Assembly: GCA_900660155.1 (NCBI GenBank)
Contig: CABFPE010000186.1
Location: forward strand, 434,747-498,746
Length of the DNA stretch: 64,000 nucleotides
From: Hofstenia miamia
Taxonomy: Eukaryota; Xenacoelomorpha; Acoela; Hofsteniidae
Direction of reading: 5' to 3'
The notes beneath the pieces are model-generated. The model saw only the letters and a program-made list of their open reading frames with translations. It was not told where the DNA came from and did no database searches. Position numbers and translations under genes: made by a program. Positions 47,331 through 57,419 of the stretch are shown one piece after another (the stretch's first letter is position 1; each line of letters starts with the position of its first letter).

Positions 47331-47773
47331 CAAAGCCAATAGAATCCCGTGCATTATGTAACTAGTTTATATTGATTGCAATAAGCGTCCATAATGTTTT
47401 CAAAACTCTAATTGTTGCTAAGTGTGCACTGATTGTTTAGTTAACAGTAAATAATTTTGTTTCCTTTGAATATATCATTAATATGTACGTAAATTAATAT
47501 TGATATTTCATAAAATGTATGTGTTTGTAAATCTTTCTCCAGCTGTAAAATTTGTAAATATTTAATTGTCTGAAGAAAAATCTGGAAAAAAAGTTTGAAC
47601 AAAAAGGGTAGCATCCCCTTATGATTCAAGTGAACATCTTTCGCGTCTTTATTATTTACAGAGTCCGCGATTGTAGCTTAAGATAATTTTTTTCTTAGAA
47701 TTGTACTGTATAATTTATTCAAGTTTGGTGTAAGTAAAATAATTAGCAGAAATACTTATTAATATTGTTACAC
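47331..47773. other. Non-coding stretch, probable intron of the following gene
   Basis: Lies downstream of the splice donor at 47777-47776 on the minus strand. No further exon with related content is visible here. Confidence 0.35.
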
Positions 47774-47777
47774 TTAC

Positions 47778-48632
47778 AAAGTTACATAATCTCTTTTGAT
47801 CGGTTTCATTGTCAAATCCAAATGTTTAACTGCATTGAATTGATTGTTACATGCTAGATTACCATCGAGGTAAAAATTCATATTGTATCCTTGTAGCCAC
47901 AGTCCATAACTGTTTGTATCATTTACACCCACATTGTCATGATACCTGTTACTATCAAATATGTGCCTTATGGTCTTGCCAATATCATGAGAATGAATAA
48001 GGTAACGACATTCATTGCGGAAAAAGAAATTTCTAAGTAACTGATTAGTATAATGATAGTAATCATGTAATTTCAATCCTTGGACTTGAATTGCTAACAA
48101 GGAATCACTTACATTATTATCGCAAAACCAACTATTACTAATTGTTACCCATAGTTTCCATTGTGGGTAAATTTCTACAGGCTCACTATAATTGGAATGA
48201 ACTAAGTGAAGACCAAATTTATTATAGTAAAATTCACATTCATAAAAGGCCAAATATGGTGCGTGCCAAAATCGTAGTAAATATTTAAACCGTTCATTGT
48301 GGCTGAAAATACAAAATAGAATAGATGTATCATTGTACGCAATTGAATTGGAGTTATCCACAAGAAACAGGGCTTCAAAGTTTCTAAGTTTTATAAAATA
48401 ATTGTTTTCCAAATACAAGTAATTATCACTGCATCGCATTTCAAAAAGTACTTCACCGAATGTTGAATTTTCTTCTGATTTGTTTGCATCACTTGAAAAT
48501 TGGCTATTATACATTGTCAGGTTGCAGGAATCCCCCCTGTTGGTTGGCTTAAAAAAAGATTTTCTGCTATAGTTTCCAGTCACGTTTCTTAAAACCAAGT
48601 TGTTGCTGCGAATTGTTTTGTAGTAGTAAAAG
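47778..48632 (-). CDS. Internal exon of a secreted, possibly beta-helical protein
   Basis: About 285 codons are open on the minus strand. The low end is a consensus donor, TTT|GTAAGTG, so the stop at 47774 lies in the intron. Repeated short elements such as LVLRNVTGNY, YLENNYFIKLRN, FYECEFYYNKFG, ITISNSWFCDNNV and NFFFRNECRYLIHS, spaced about 25-40 residues, look like turns of a right-handed beta-helix. Such folds occur in large secreted or membrane proteins such as bark beetle/Anakonda; that comparison is tentative. N-glycosylation sequons are frequent. The frame continues upstream to 48877, but that part is the antisense of a reverse transcriptase and is not genuine. The exon likely begins at or near 48632-48640, after an AG. 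Confidence 0.5.
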
Positions 48633-50390
48633 GCCCTATTCTTTTTAACATTGCTTATTCGGACCTCAAAAAGTCTAGACCTCATTCGAATATAACGAAG
48701 TTTGCCGATGATATCAATCCATGTGTGGGCGTTTCCTTGAGTGTCGACACCTCTGCTGAAGTAGTTGATGACATTCTTACATGGTGTTCGATTAATCATT
48801 TTAGGGTCAATAACGAGAAATCTAAGGAGCTTCGTATTTTGTTTTCTAACCGAGCCCATTGCTTCCAGAATGTTCACGGTATCCCCAGCGTCGAAGAGAT
48901 AACTATTCTTGGGATTACGTTCTCTGCAAGATTATCTTTCGAGAAACATATCCAGAAGAGTGTTAAAAGGGCTTCTTCCAATGTCTACTTACTGGGGAAA
49001 TTACAGTCAATGGGGTATTCCAAAGCTGAGTTGCAGCTATTGTATAAAACTCTCGTTCTGCCTATTATAACTTATGGATGCCTTGCATGGGGAGGTGCTC
49101 CCAAAAAGATCCTACAAAAAATTGACGCGGTACAAAAGCGTGCGGTGAAAATTGGAGCAATTGAGGAATTTGAGCCTATACTGGACATTATTGACCGCAC
49201 AGATGCCAAAGTCTACGCAGAAATTGAAGCTAATCNNNNNNNNNNNNNNNNNNNNNNNNNNNNNNNNNNNNNNNNNNNNNNNNNNNNNNNNNNNNNNNNN
49301 NNNNNNNNNNNNNNNNNNNNNNNNNNNNNNNNNNNNNNNNNNNNNNNNNNNNNNNNNNNNNNNNNNNNNNNNNNNNNNNNNNNNNNNNNNNNNNNNNNNN
49401 NNNNNNNNNNNNNNNNNNNNNNNNNNNNNNNNNNNNNNNNNNNNNNNNNNNNNNNNNNNNNNNNNNNNNNNNNNNNNNNNNNNNNNNNNNNNNNNNNNNN
49501 NNNNNNNNNNNNNNNNNNNNNNNNNNNNNNNNNNNNNNNNNNNNNNNNNNNNNNNNNNNNNNNNNNNNNNNNNNNNNNNNNNNNNNNNNNNNNNNNNNNN
49601 NNNNNNNNNNNNNNNNNNNNNNNNNNNNNNNNNNNNNNNNNNNNNNNNNNNNNNNNNNNNNNNNNNNNNNNNNNNNNNNNNNNNNNNNNNNNNNNNNNNN
49701 NNNNNNNNNNNNNNNNNNNNNNNNNNNNNNNNNNNNNNNNNNNNNNNNNNNNNNNNNNNNNNNNNNNNNNNNNNNNNNNNNNNNNNNNNNNNNNNNNNNN
49801 NNNNNNNNNNNNNNNNNNNNNNNNNNNNNNNNNNNNNNNNNNNNNNNNNNNNNNNNNNNNNNNNNNNNNNNNNNNNNNNNNNNNNNNNNNNNNNNNNNNN
49901 NNNNNNNNNNNNNNNNNNNNNNNNNNNNNNNNNNNNNNNNNNNNNNNNNNNNNNNNNNNNNNNNNNNNNNNNNNNNNNNNNNNNNNNNNNNNNNNNNNNN
50001 NNNNNNNNNNNNNNNNNNNNNNNNNNNNNNNNNNNNNNNNNNNNNNNNNNNNNNNNNNNNNNNNNNNNNNNNNNNNNNNNNNNNNNNNNNNNNNNNNNNN
50101 NNNNNNNNNNNNNNNNNNNNNNNNNNNNNNNNNNNNNNNNNNNNNNNNNNNNNNNNNNNNNNNNNNNNNNNNNNNNNNNNNNNNNNNNNNNNNNNNNNNN
50201 NNNNNNNNNNNNNNNNNNNNNNNNNNNNNNNNAAATCACATCTTGAAAGACATCATTCCGGAGAGAAGCGCATATGCATCTACTACACTCAGACCTCGCA
50301 AACCATGCTGCGAGTCGAAAAGGCAGATTTTCCGACGTATATTCCCACAAAGATACCTGCTGAAGGGGACGACATCTTAATCACCATTCC
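48633..50390 (+). mobile_element. 5'-truncated LINE inside the intron, with a 997-base N gap
   Basis: From 48633 the plus strand encodes GPILFNIAYSDL, then ITKFADDINP (the F-A-D-D active site), then ILTWCSINHFRVNNEKSKEL and, near 49060, LVLPIITYGCLAWGG, typical of the thumb and C-terminal part of Jockey/CR1-like reverse transcriptases. Sequence is lost to N from 49236 to 50232. The remaining 49 codons to a stop at 50378 (IIPERSAYASTTLRPRKP and on) are probably the ORF end. Frame and strand differ from the host exons on either side, so the LINE sits in an intron in antisense orientation. Confidence 0.7.
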
Positions 50391-50437
50391 CACTTGTTGA
50401 ATATAATATATTGGATGTACTTTCTGATATAATATAC

Positions 50438-50756
50438 TTTTTTCTTCTTCTTCTTCTTCTTCTTCTTCAATGTTAACATTTTTCAGTGTGACGTGAGTTT
50501 TGCTAGGAAAATTAGAGGGGAGTAGATTTGTGTCAAATGGAGGAAACTCTTTGCCAAACCCTTCTACTTGTATTTTCGACTCAAGTGGATCAACTGTGAC
50601 CTTGACGTTATCATCAATAAGGCAATCCATTTCTGTGCTAATTGAAATTGCATTTATTTTGGTCAAATCGCAAAAAGGCGTTGAATTACTTATGCCAACA
50701 CAAGAAGTGACTAAAAGAAATATAGCTGACAGGAAAGCATGCATCGTTTGATTCAA
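50438..50756 (-). CDS. First exon of the secreted protein, with signal peptide
   Basis: On the minus strand the frame begins with MNQTMHAFLSAIFLLVTSCVG, a clear signal peptide with a probable cut after about residue 21-24. There follows a Cys- and Asp-rich stretch with FCDLTKINAISI and MDCLIDDNVKVTVD. At the end are KTHVTLKNVNI and nine Glu, encoded by a GAA microsatellite. A donor AAA|GTATAT lies at 50437-50436. Beyond it the frame runs into the antisense of the LINE and is not genuine. Position, strand and the beta-strand-like KTHVTLKNVNI suggest it belongs to the same gene as the exon at 47778-48632, with the LINE in the intron between them. This linkage is inferred. Confidence 0.5.
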
Positions 50757-51142
50757 ACCAATTTACCACAATTAATTTCCCTCAATATTTTATGTGCATT
50801 AAGGAATTTAATTTGATAAATTTATTTGAAATAACTATAACCAAGAACAAAATATAATGCATGTGAAATTTAGTTTACATATGGAATGCTCTTTGTTTAT
50901 GCATTTTAGGTACCACAGCCTAAAGCATCATAATGGCACAATTACATTCTAGAATAATTTGCAAAGTGCTAAGCAAATTCATTAACTTCTGGATCAGACC
51001 TACGCAAGGCCATGTAATATCTTCAAATATAAGACTAGAAAATAATAACTTAATAAAATATTACCAAAAAATTACGGCATAAGCATATATCAAGTTAGTT
51101 ACACTGACCATAACTGCAAGTTTCTATAATTTATTGATACTA
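50757..51142. other. Upstream region of the secreted-protein gene
   Basis: No feature seen apart from its likely promoter role. No clear TATA motif at a fitting distance. Confidence 0.3.
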
Positions 51143-51154
51143 CTAGCCGAGATA

Positions 51155-51170
51155 CCCGGCGTTGCCCGGG
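51155..51170 (-). promoter_or_regulatory. Helitron 3' terminal hairpin
   Basis: CCCGG-CGTTGC-CCGGG forms a five-pair GC stem. It lies nine bases inside the CTAG terminus, the place of the Helitron transposition terminator. Confidence 0.75.
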
Positions 51171-51375
51171 TTAATTGTGAGAAAGTTGTATAAACTCTAA
51201 TGATAAGTTGAATTAAGAGTAAAGAAAATGAAATGAATTCAAATTTGGGGAATTATCAATACTGTATTCTGACAAATGGACAATACATTCTTGAAAATTC
51301 TAACAAAATGAAACAAATTCGAGAAAATTCTGACAATAAGAAAGACAATAGAAAAAAAATAATAAGACTAATGCC

Positions 51376-52160
51376 TCAAAGCTTCTTTGTAGACAATGTT
51401 CTTGGTCCTCTTATTTGGTGAAAATATATAGAGGTTATTTCCATTTCCCACTCTTGAGCAACCAACATAAAGTTGACCATGAGAGAAGCAGGATGATTCA
51501 AAATTAACACCAACAATTTATAAAGATTGGCCTTGGGGTTTGTTAATAGACATGGCAAAACTTAATTTCTCAGTATATTGTAATCCCTTAAATTCAAATG
51601 GCATATCTGATAGTATAAGGGGAATTCTTGGAATAAATACATCTTCTCCTTTGTAGTTCCCAGTCAGTATAGTCGCCTCCAAAATATGAGGTTGGATATT
51701 TTTTACTGTTAGTCGAGTTCCATTGCATAGTTTTGGTGGGTCTAAGTTTTGCAAAATAATGATGTGTAATCCGTTTTAAGTCTCAAATTGTGTCAGGTGG
51801 CTGAAGAGAATTTAGAAACTCCACTGGGTAATGAATTGCTTGGTCTTTGTCCAATGCTGTATTAACTGATTTATATGTTCTTACGATTCCTGGCAGTTGT
51901 TGTAATAGAGGATCATTAATCTTATCAACAGAATCATTTTAGGGCAAAGAATGCCTCGTTCACAGAGCCCGTTTGGGTTTTTGAAATTTTGAGAAAGTTT
52001 TGGAAATACATTTCTCTCTAGGTCTTCAATAGTGTTTAGCAAATTACCACATGGAAGTGAAATACAACCATCAATGACATCAGGAACAATTTCTCAATTT
52101 CCAATTTGAAGTAATGTTTTAGCAAATCCTCCTGCTTAAGAATCCCCTTCATGGCTCGAT
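51376..52160 (-). pseudogene. C-terminal Pif1-like helicase of the Helitron Rep/Hel protein
   Basis: Upstream in the frame are ISLPCGNLLNTIEDLERNVF and ILCPKNDSVDKIND, then LPGIVRTYKSVNTALDKDQA and HYPVEFLNSL. After a frame change come LDPPKLCNGTRLTVKNIQPH, GEDVFIPRIPLILSDMPFEF and FAMSINKPQGQSL, the last being helicase motif V/VI. The final codons near 51400 encode RGPRTLSTKKL in one frame and the expected N-I-V-Y-K-E-A-L ending in another. Stops and frameshifts make it non-functional. The replication initiator (HUH) domain is gone. Confidence 0.75.
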
Positions 52161-52325
52161 CAGAGGATGAGGATAGATTTGTCTTTTTTGGTGGCATTGG
52201 GACTCTAACCAGAAAGGAAATATATCACTTAACTGTATGTATATAGAGGTTTATTGTGAGGACTTGCACTGTGTACATTTAATTTAAAAATGATGACAGT
52301 TTCAGAAGCAATGGTGCTTTTATAG

Positions 52326-52448
52326 GGCATGGGAGTTTCCAGAAGATAGTGGAACATTGTTGCGGTTTTTAGAAAATAGTGGAACATTGCAGAAATTTCC
52401 AGAAAGTAGTTGAACATTGTAGAAATTTCCATAAGTAGTAGAACATTA
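52326..52448. repeat. Minisatellite of about 38-bp units inside the Helitron
   Basis: Three to four imperfect copies of 'ccagaa(a)gtagtggaacattg(t/c)ag'. The minus-strand peptide repeats M-F-H-Y-F-L-E, but this is a by-product of the repeat. Confidence 0.6.
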
Positions 52449-52739
52449 GTATCCTTAATAAATTACCTCCGCGCCTCAGATCATATCAGGACCCAGCCTA
52501 TGTTGTTCCCAGGGTCAAACTGCACCTGCATGACTAATTTGCCGCCAATTGGTCCAGTTTGGCATTAGCGACTTTCCCGGACTCAAATGTCCTTGCATCG
52601 GAGTGGGGTTCAGCCTATGTTGTTCCTGAGGCCCAAATTTGGTGCCAATCGATAAAGTGGTTTGGCCGTGCATAAGTAATAAACAAACAGACCATTTGAA
52701 TTTTATATATTAGATAAGATTCAATGCAATTTATTGCTA

Positions 52740-55700
52740 CAAGAAACTAGTACAAAAAACTATAAACTACAAAACTACAAAAAGCTATTTACAAATATAA
52801 TAAATAATATAATATTAAAATTTCTGTGTGTATGTGTTGTGTGTGTGTGTGTATTTGCATTTTATGCAAAATTTTCAAATATATGTAGTGTATTATAGTC
52901 GCTAAGTAGGCATTGTCTATTAAAGAAGAATGTTCGCAATTTTGTTCTGAATTTCTTGCAATTTTTTTCAAATTTAATTTCTCTATTTAAGTTATTGCAT
53001 AATTTAGTTGCTGTGTGGTGAAAGCTATTAGAATGTTTATCCAAGCATAAAAATGTTTGAGAACGTTGATTTAATTTTTATATACTGTTTTAATGTTTAA
53101 AGAAAGTGTGATTAATTTTGTTAACCCAAGAACAACTAAAATAGGATTGTAAGCTCAAATCAAATTGGACGAATTTGATATTTTGTGACTTTTCCACAAT
53201 TTTTAAGTACTTTTTGTCTGCACAATATGTTAATCATCAACTTTGCTTATCAAGATTCAACAAAAACATCAATAGTCTAAGTTTGGTGTAACTTTGTTAC
53301 CCCAAAAGAAATCAGCTTAAAACTTTTGCCTTAGGATGATTGCTAGTATGTTGTAGCAATACCATGCCTGAAGAACCCTAATGCTATAATTTCATGAAAA
53401 TTTTATTAATATTAATTTAGTTTGTACCCAAAAAAATGTGGATAAGTCAAAAAATATCACGTTATGCCTATTTGGTTTGGGTTCAAAATCCTATTCTAAT
53501 TGTTATTGGGGTAACAAAATTACCCCAAACTTAGTTAACCGTTAAAAACGAAACTGCGGCTTGACCAAATTTGTATTTAAATAATATTGATAACATATGC
53601 ATTTGAATTTGATAATAAGGAGATAATATTTTGTATTTTAATCTTTAATCGGATGCATTGACATGTTTTTGTGCAAAATTGAGTATTTTAAGGGACCAAT
53701 TAAAAGTTTTAGACAGGAGGATGCGATGTTTTGAATTAATATTTGTAAAGAGGAATGAGCAATATTGAAAGTGTGAAAGGCAGAGTGCATTTATTAATTG
53801 TTTGTCGTACGTATTTGAAATATTTCTGAGATGATAAAGATGCCTAACTCCAGAAGCCATTTTTTTAATTTTAGCCAAGAAGAGTTGTTCGAAATTGAAA
53901 TCATTGTCAATTTCAACACCTAAATAGTTAATAGATTCACTTTGCTTTATTGGTACATTATTTATTTTAAGTTCTCTGTTTTTTGTGTTATTTGTGTTTG
54001 TCTTAGGGGAGAATATTATAAACTGTCTTTTTTAAATATTTACTTTCAATTGGTTATTTGGGAAATATTTTGTTCAATTTCGATGTCATATTGGACATTT
54101 TTAGCTGCATTAAATGCATTTTTATCAGTACTTATAAGACAAGTATCATCGGCATATTGATAAATTTGACTGTTTTTTATCAGTTGAGTTATGTCATTAA
54201 TATAGATTGCAAATAGAATAGGTCCGAGAACTGTGCCCTGTGTAACCCCACGGTCTGTTATAATATATTTTGACTTTTTACCATTAAGTATAATACTTTG
54301 CTGTCGATTTTTAAGGAAAGTCATTATTAAGTTAACAGATTTGTTATCAAAGTTATAACATATAAATTTGTCCATTAATATGTCAAAATTCATTGAGTTA
54401 ATACCTTTGCTCAAATCAAGGAGTGCAACACAACTACATTTGTTTAGGGTTAAATTAGATTTTATTTGCTGTGATATTGATAAAATTTCAACTTGGTGCT
54501 ATAACCATTACGAAAACCAAATTTTTTTTTTGAAAGAATATTTTCAGATATCAAATATGCATTTATGTGAATATTTAATAATTTTTCGAATAGTTTACTA
54601 AAGGGATAGCCAATGTAAATGGGCCTATAATTTTGTGCATTTAGAGGGTCGCCCTTTTTATATATAGCGCATATGTCAGATTTCTTATATATATCCGGGA
54701 ATTCATTATCAATAATGCATTGGTTAAATGCAAATAGTAGATGTTCACTAAAGATATGAAAATGACGTTTAATAATAAAGATTGGAAGATTATAGGATGC
54801 CGGTTTATTTATTTGTGTCTAAAGTTTTTATTATGGTTTCTAGTTCATTTGCATTTATGAGTCTAAAAGAAAATTATGTTTTTTCTGAGAATTTATTAAT
54901 ATTTTTCTTTCTCTTATATTGGGGAAAATTGAAATTGCTAAGTTCCTTAAATCTTGTATTTGGGTGGTCTATTATTCTTGTTTTATCTGTTGTAGTTTGG
55001 TTATCAATACTTAATTCATTAATATCAGTTTGAATTCCTTTACTTATTCCTAAAATTTTATAAATATTTCGCTATTTTTCGTTTGTATTATTTAGTTTAT
55101 TTTGTTTTAAGGCAGATTTTTTATTTCTTAATTGTTTAATAATCCTCTTTGATTTTTAGTAATTAGTCCAATTAGTTGTTGTCGGTTCTGTTCAAATGAG
55201 ATCAAACAATTTTCTTTTAACACTTACTAGTTCATGTATGTCACGATCGTCGGCTTTTAATTTTACTCTGCAGTTATTAATTGGTGCCGCCTTATTAACT
55301 GCATTGCAAATTTCTTTTGAAGTATAATTAATCATGAAATATCCAGATTTTAGTGTGCATATATAGTTGAACGATCTGTTTTTCAAAAGTGTTTCCATTA
55401 TTTCGTCTGAATAATTTAGATAAATTATTTTAAATTTATTGGCTTTGGTAGTTATATTACTTAGGATTTAAAAAAAGGATTTAAAAACTAAGTCGGAATT
55501 TGTTAGGAAGTAATCAATTAAATTGTTATGTCGGGTAGGACAGTCAGTATTTACACAATGAAAATCGTATGTTGCGCAAAATTCTTTTAACGATTTTTTT
55601 CAAAGTTATTAAAATAATATATATTAAAGCCATCAAATATATTTATAGAATAGATCACTTATTTCGGACATTTCATTTTAAATTGTCAATATGATAATTT

Positions 55701-55985
55701 TTATTTGTATTTTATGTGATATTAATCAGTTCTTTATGGCATTTATTTTCAAATGATATAATTTCTATACGGAGTGATTCAAATATATCGTGTTTTAATT
55801 CATATTCTAATTTACGTACCAGTTTTAAATATTTGGGAGCTAAAATCATGAGCCCGTCACCTTTACCTAATCGGTTTTTTATGAAAATGTCATAATAATG
55901 TTGGTCAGGATTAAACAAATTAGGATCAGTGTTATGCTGTAAAGAAGGTTGAAGTATTTCCGGTAGTAGTAGGATCTATTCCAGT
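52740..55985 (-). pseudogene. Nearly full-length but decayed LINE ORF2
   Basis: Minus-strand pieces occur in correct order. Endonuclease near 55918-55712: KNRLGKGDGLMILAPKYLKL. A linker region at about 55400-55190. Reverse transcriptase N-terminal part near 54780-54590: KKGDPLNAQNYRPIYIG. Core at 54414-54046: GVTQGTVLGPILFAIYINDI and YQYADDTCL. Thumb at 53878-53645. C-terminal end at 53044-52862: SNSFHHTATKLCNNLNREIK. Frameshifts, stops and a MITE insertion at about 53118-53534 break it. It is related to but distinct from the copy at 57420-58990. Confidence 0.75.
53118..53534. mobile_element. MITE-like element with inverted arms, inserted in the LINE
   Basis: The left arm gttaacccaagaacaactaa + aataggatt pairs with the inverse of 53480-53516 (gttaccccaataacaattag + aataggatt). 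A second inverted pair, ctaagtttggtgtaactttg + ttacccca at 53277-53304 and its complement at 53507-53534, differs at two positions. LINE coding is present on both sides (ends near 53100, resumes near 53640), so this is a later insertion. No coding content. Confidence 0.6.
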
Positions 55986-55989
55986 TGCC

Positions 55990-56690
55990 TCATTAGGCTC
56001 ATGTGCACAAATTTTTTAACTGCTGATCTCATTGAAATGAAAAATGGGTTTGATAAAAACCAACTTCATTTAAATGTCAGCAAATTGCAATTTTTAATGT
56101 TGTATGCCTCATTAAAAATAGATTATTCGGGCCAGTTTAAGCTCACATTCATGATCACGATCCTCAATACCAAAATTAGAAAACTAGCTGTTTTCAATGC
56201 AACCTTAACTTTTTTAAAGAACTGTTTACCAAAACCAATTCTAATAAATTTTTGTAGAGTCAACCTATACGGTATTATCAATTATGGCGCCTTTCCAGCA
56301 CTAGGTAAATAGAAGAGAATTGACACAAATTCTAACTGGGCAATTGGACTTATTGCAAATGTTCCAAAGTTTTCACATGTTAACCACTTTTATAAGCAAT
56401 TTTGCATCCTAAGGCCAGCAAAATATGTATTGTACTTAACATATTTATATTTTATTTTAGTTAGCTCTTGTAAAAGTGTTGCTTTTCCTAATGGAATCAA
56501 TGATAAACTTAAGTACAACTCAAGACAAAAAAGTACATTAAATTGGAGCAAATTAAAAACACCTATGCTTCCAATTCCTTTCTTATAAAAGCATCAGAAA
56601 TCTTTAATTGTTTGCCATACGAATTTAGAGAAAATGCAAGGTCAAAAAAAGACATTCAAAACTACTTTTTTGACTTAAGTGACACAAGAC
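55990..56690 (+). pseudogene. 3' part of a LINE reverse transcriptase, plus strand
   Basis: Begins inside the RT: GFDKNQLHLNVSKLQFLML, the block after the active site ('N-x-L-x-L-N-x-x-K-T'). It continues with NCLPKPILINFCRVNLYGII and NYGAFPALGK, then in another frame LAIGLIANVPKFSHVNHFYK, LRPAKYVLYLTYLYF and CHTNLEKMQGQKK to a stop. It lies back to back with the minus-strand LINE that ends at about 55985. Dead. Confidence 0.6.
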
Positions 56691-56812
56691 AAGAATATTC
56701 GCAAAATTTTTAGGTTGCTTAACTATTCCGCTGCAAATCTTGATCGCTTCATTTGTAAACACCTACTTTAGTTTATAGAATTACTTTTAAATAAAGTATT
56801 TGAAGTGAAGGA

Positions 56813-57118
56813 GGACTAGGAGCAATGAGTAAAAAGCATAAGAAATACTTGGAGGGTTTGGGAGTACCAAAATGAGGAGGAGCAGTAGNATAATTAATTT
56901 AATTGAATTTTGTTGAAATCCATAATTTTTAAGTTTAATTGATAAAATTTCAAAATTCATTGAATTAAAAGCTTTACTTAAGTCAAGAAGTGCTATGAAA
57001 CAGGATTTATTTTGAAATTTATTAGCGAATATTTTTTCGGNGACTAGGAGCAATGAGTAAAAAGCATAAGAAATACTTGGAGGGTTTGGGAGTACCAAAA
57101 TGAGGAGGAGCAGTAGCA
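56813..57118. repeat. Assembly-like duplications around the N at 56889 and 57042
   Basis: The 76 bases before the first N (gactaggagcaatgagtaaa...) recur directly after the second N. The 152 bases between the two N are a copy of about 58359-58508. Such a pattern is best explained by mis-joined short contigs. Confidence 0.75.
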
Positions 57119-57419
57119 CAGAAGGCAGCATTGTTAGGAACAGCTAGAATCCTGAGGAAAGTTCTCAGACTCCCTGGAAACTGGTGAGTTCCCCGAGTTG
57201 AGAGGGGTACCAGTATGAAGCTGTGGGAAGTAATAATATGAGTCAACGCAATATATTTGCTAAAAAGTTATAATTAATCTACAAACTAAATATGAAATAT
57301 ATAATAATAATAAATTTGTGTCTGTGTGTGTCTATGTATGTGGTGAGGTCAGTGTAAAAATCAGTAAATGTGTTTAGCATGTTTGTTTCTCCGATTGTAT
57401 TTTGTCGATGTAAAAGTGC
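57119..57419. other. Mixed repeat sequence with short TG microsatellite
   Basis: A GC-richer patch at 57119-57240 with no recognised protein, then AT-rich DNA with a short gtgtctgtgtgtg run near 57317. Probably repeat-derived. Confidence 0.3.

Larger units (their letters stand above)
51143..52719 (-). mobile_element. Helitron remnant with both ends
   Basis: On the minus strand the element starts TCTTATCTAATATATAAAAT and ends with a GC-rich hairpin followed by CTCGGCTAG. TC at the 5' end and hairpin plus CTRR at the 3' end are Helitron hallmarks. The flanks are A before the TC and T after the CTAG, exactly the A^T insertion target. At 1577 bp it is far shorter than autonomous Helitrons and keeps only the end of the helicase. 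A minisatellite-bearing insert occupies about 52200-52450. Confidence 0.8.

Noticed and set aside
48633-48877. N-terminal part of the 367-codon minus-strand frame
   Set aside because: This part is the antisense of a clear reverse transcriptase (GPILFNI, FADD) on the plus strand, so the ATG at 48877 is not the gene start.
49112-50380. 400-550 codon frames across the second N gap
   Set aside because: Most of the length is N. Only the ends carry sequence, and those are explained by the LINE and the host exon.
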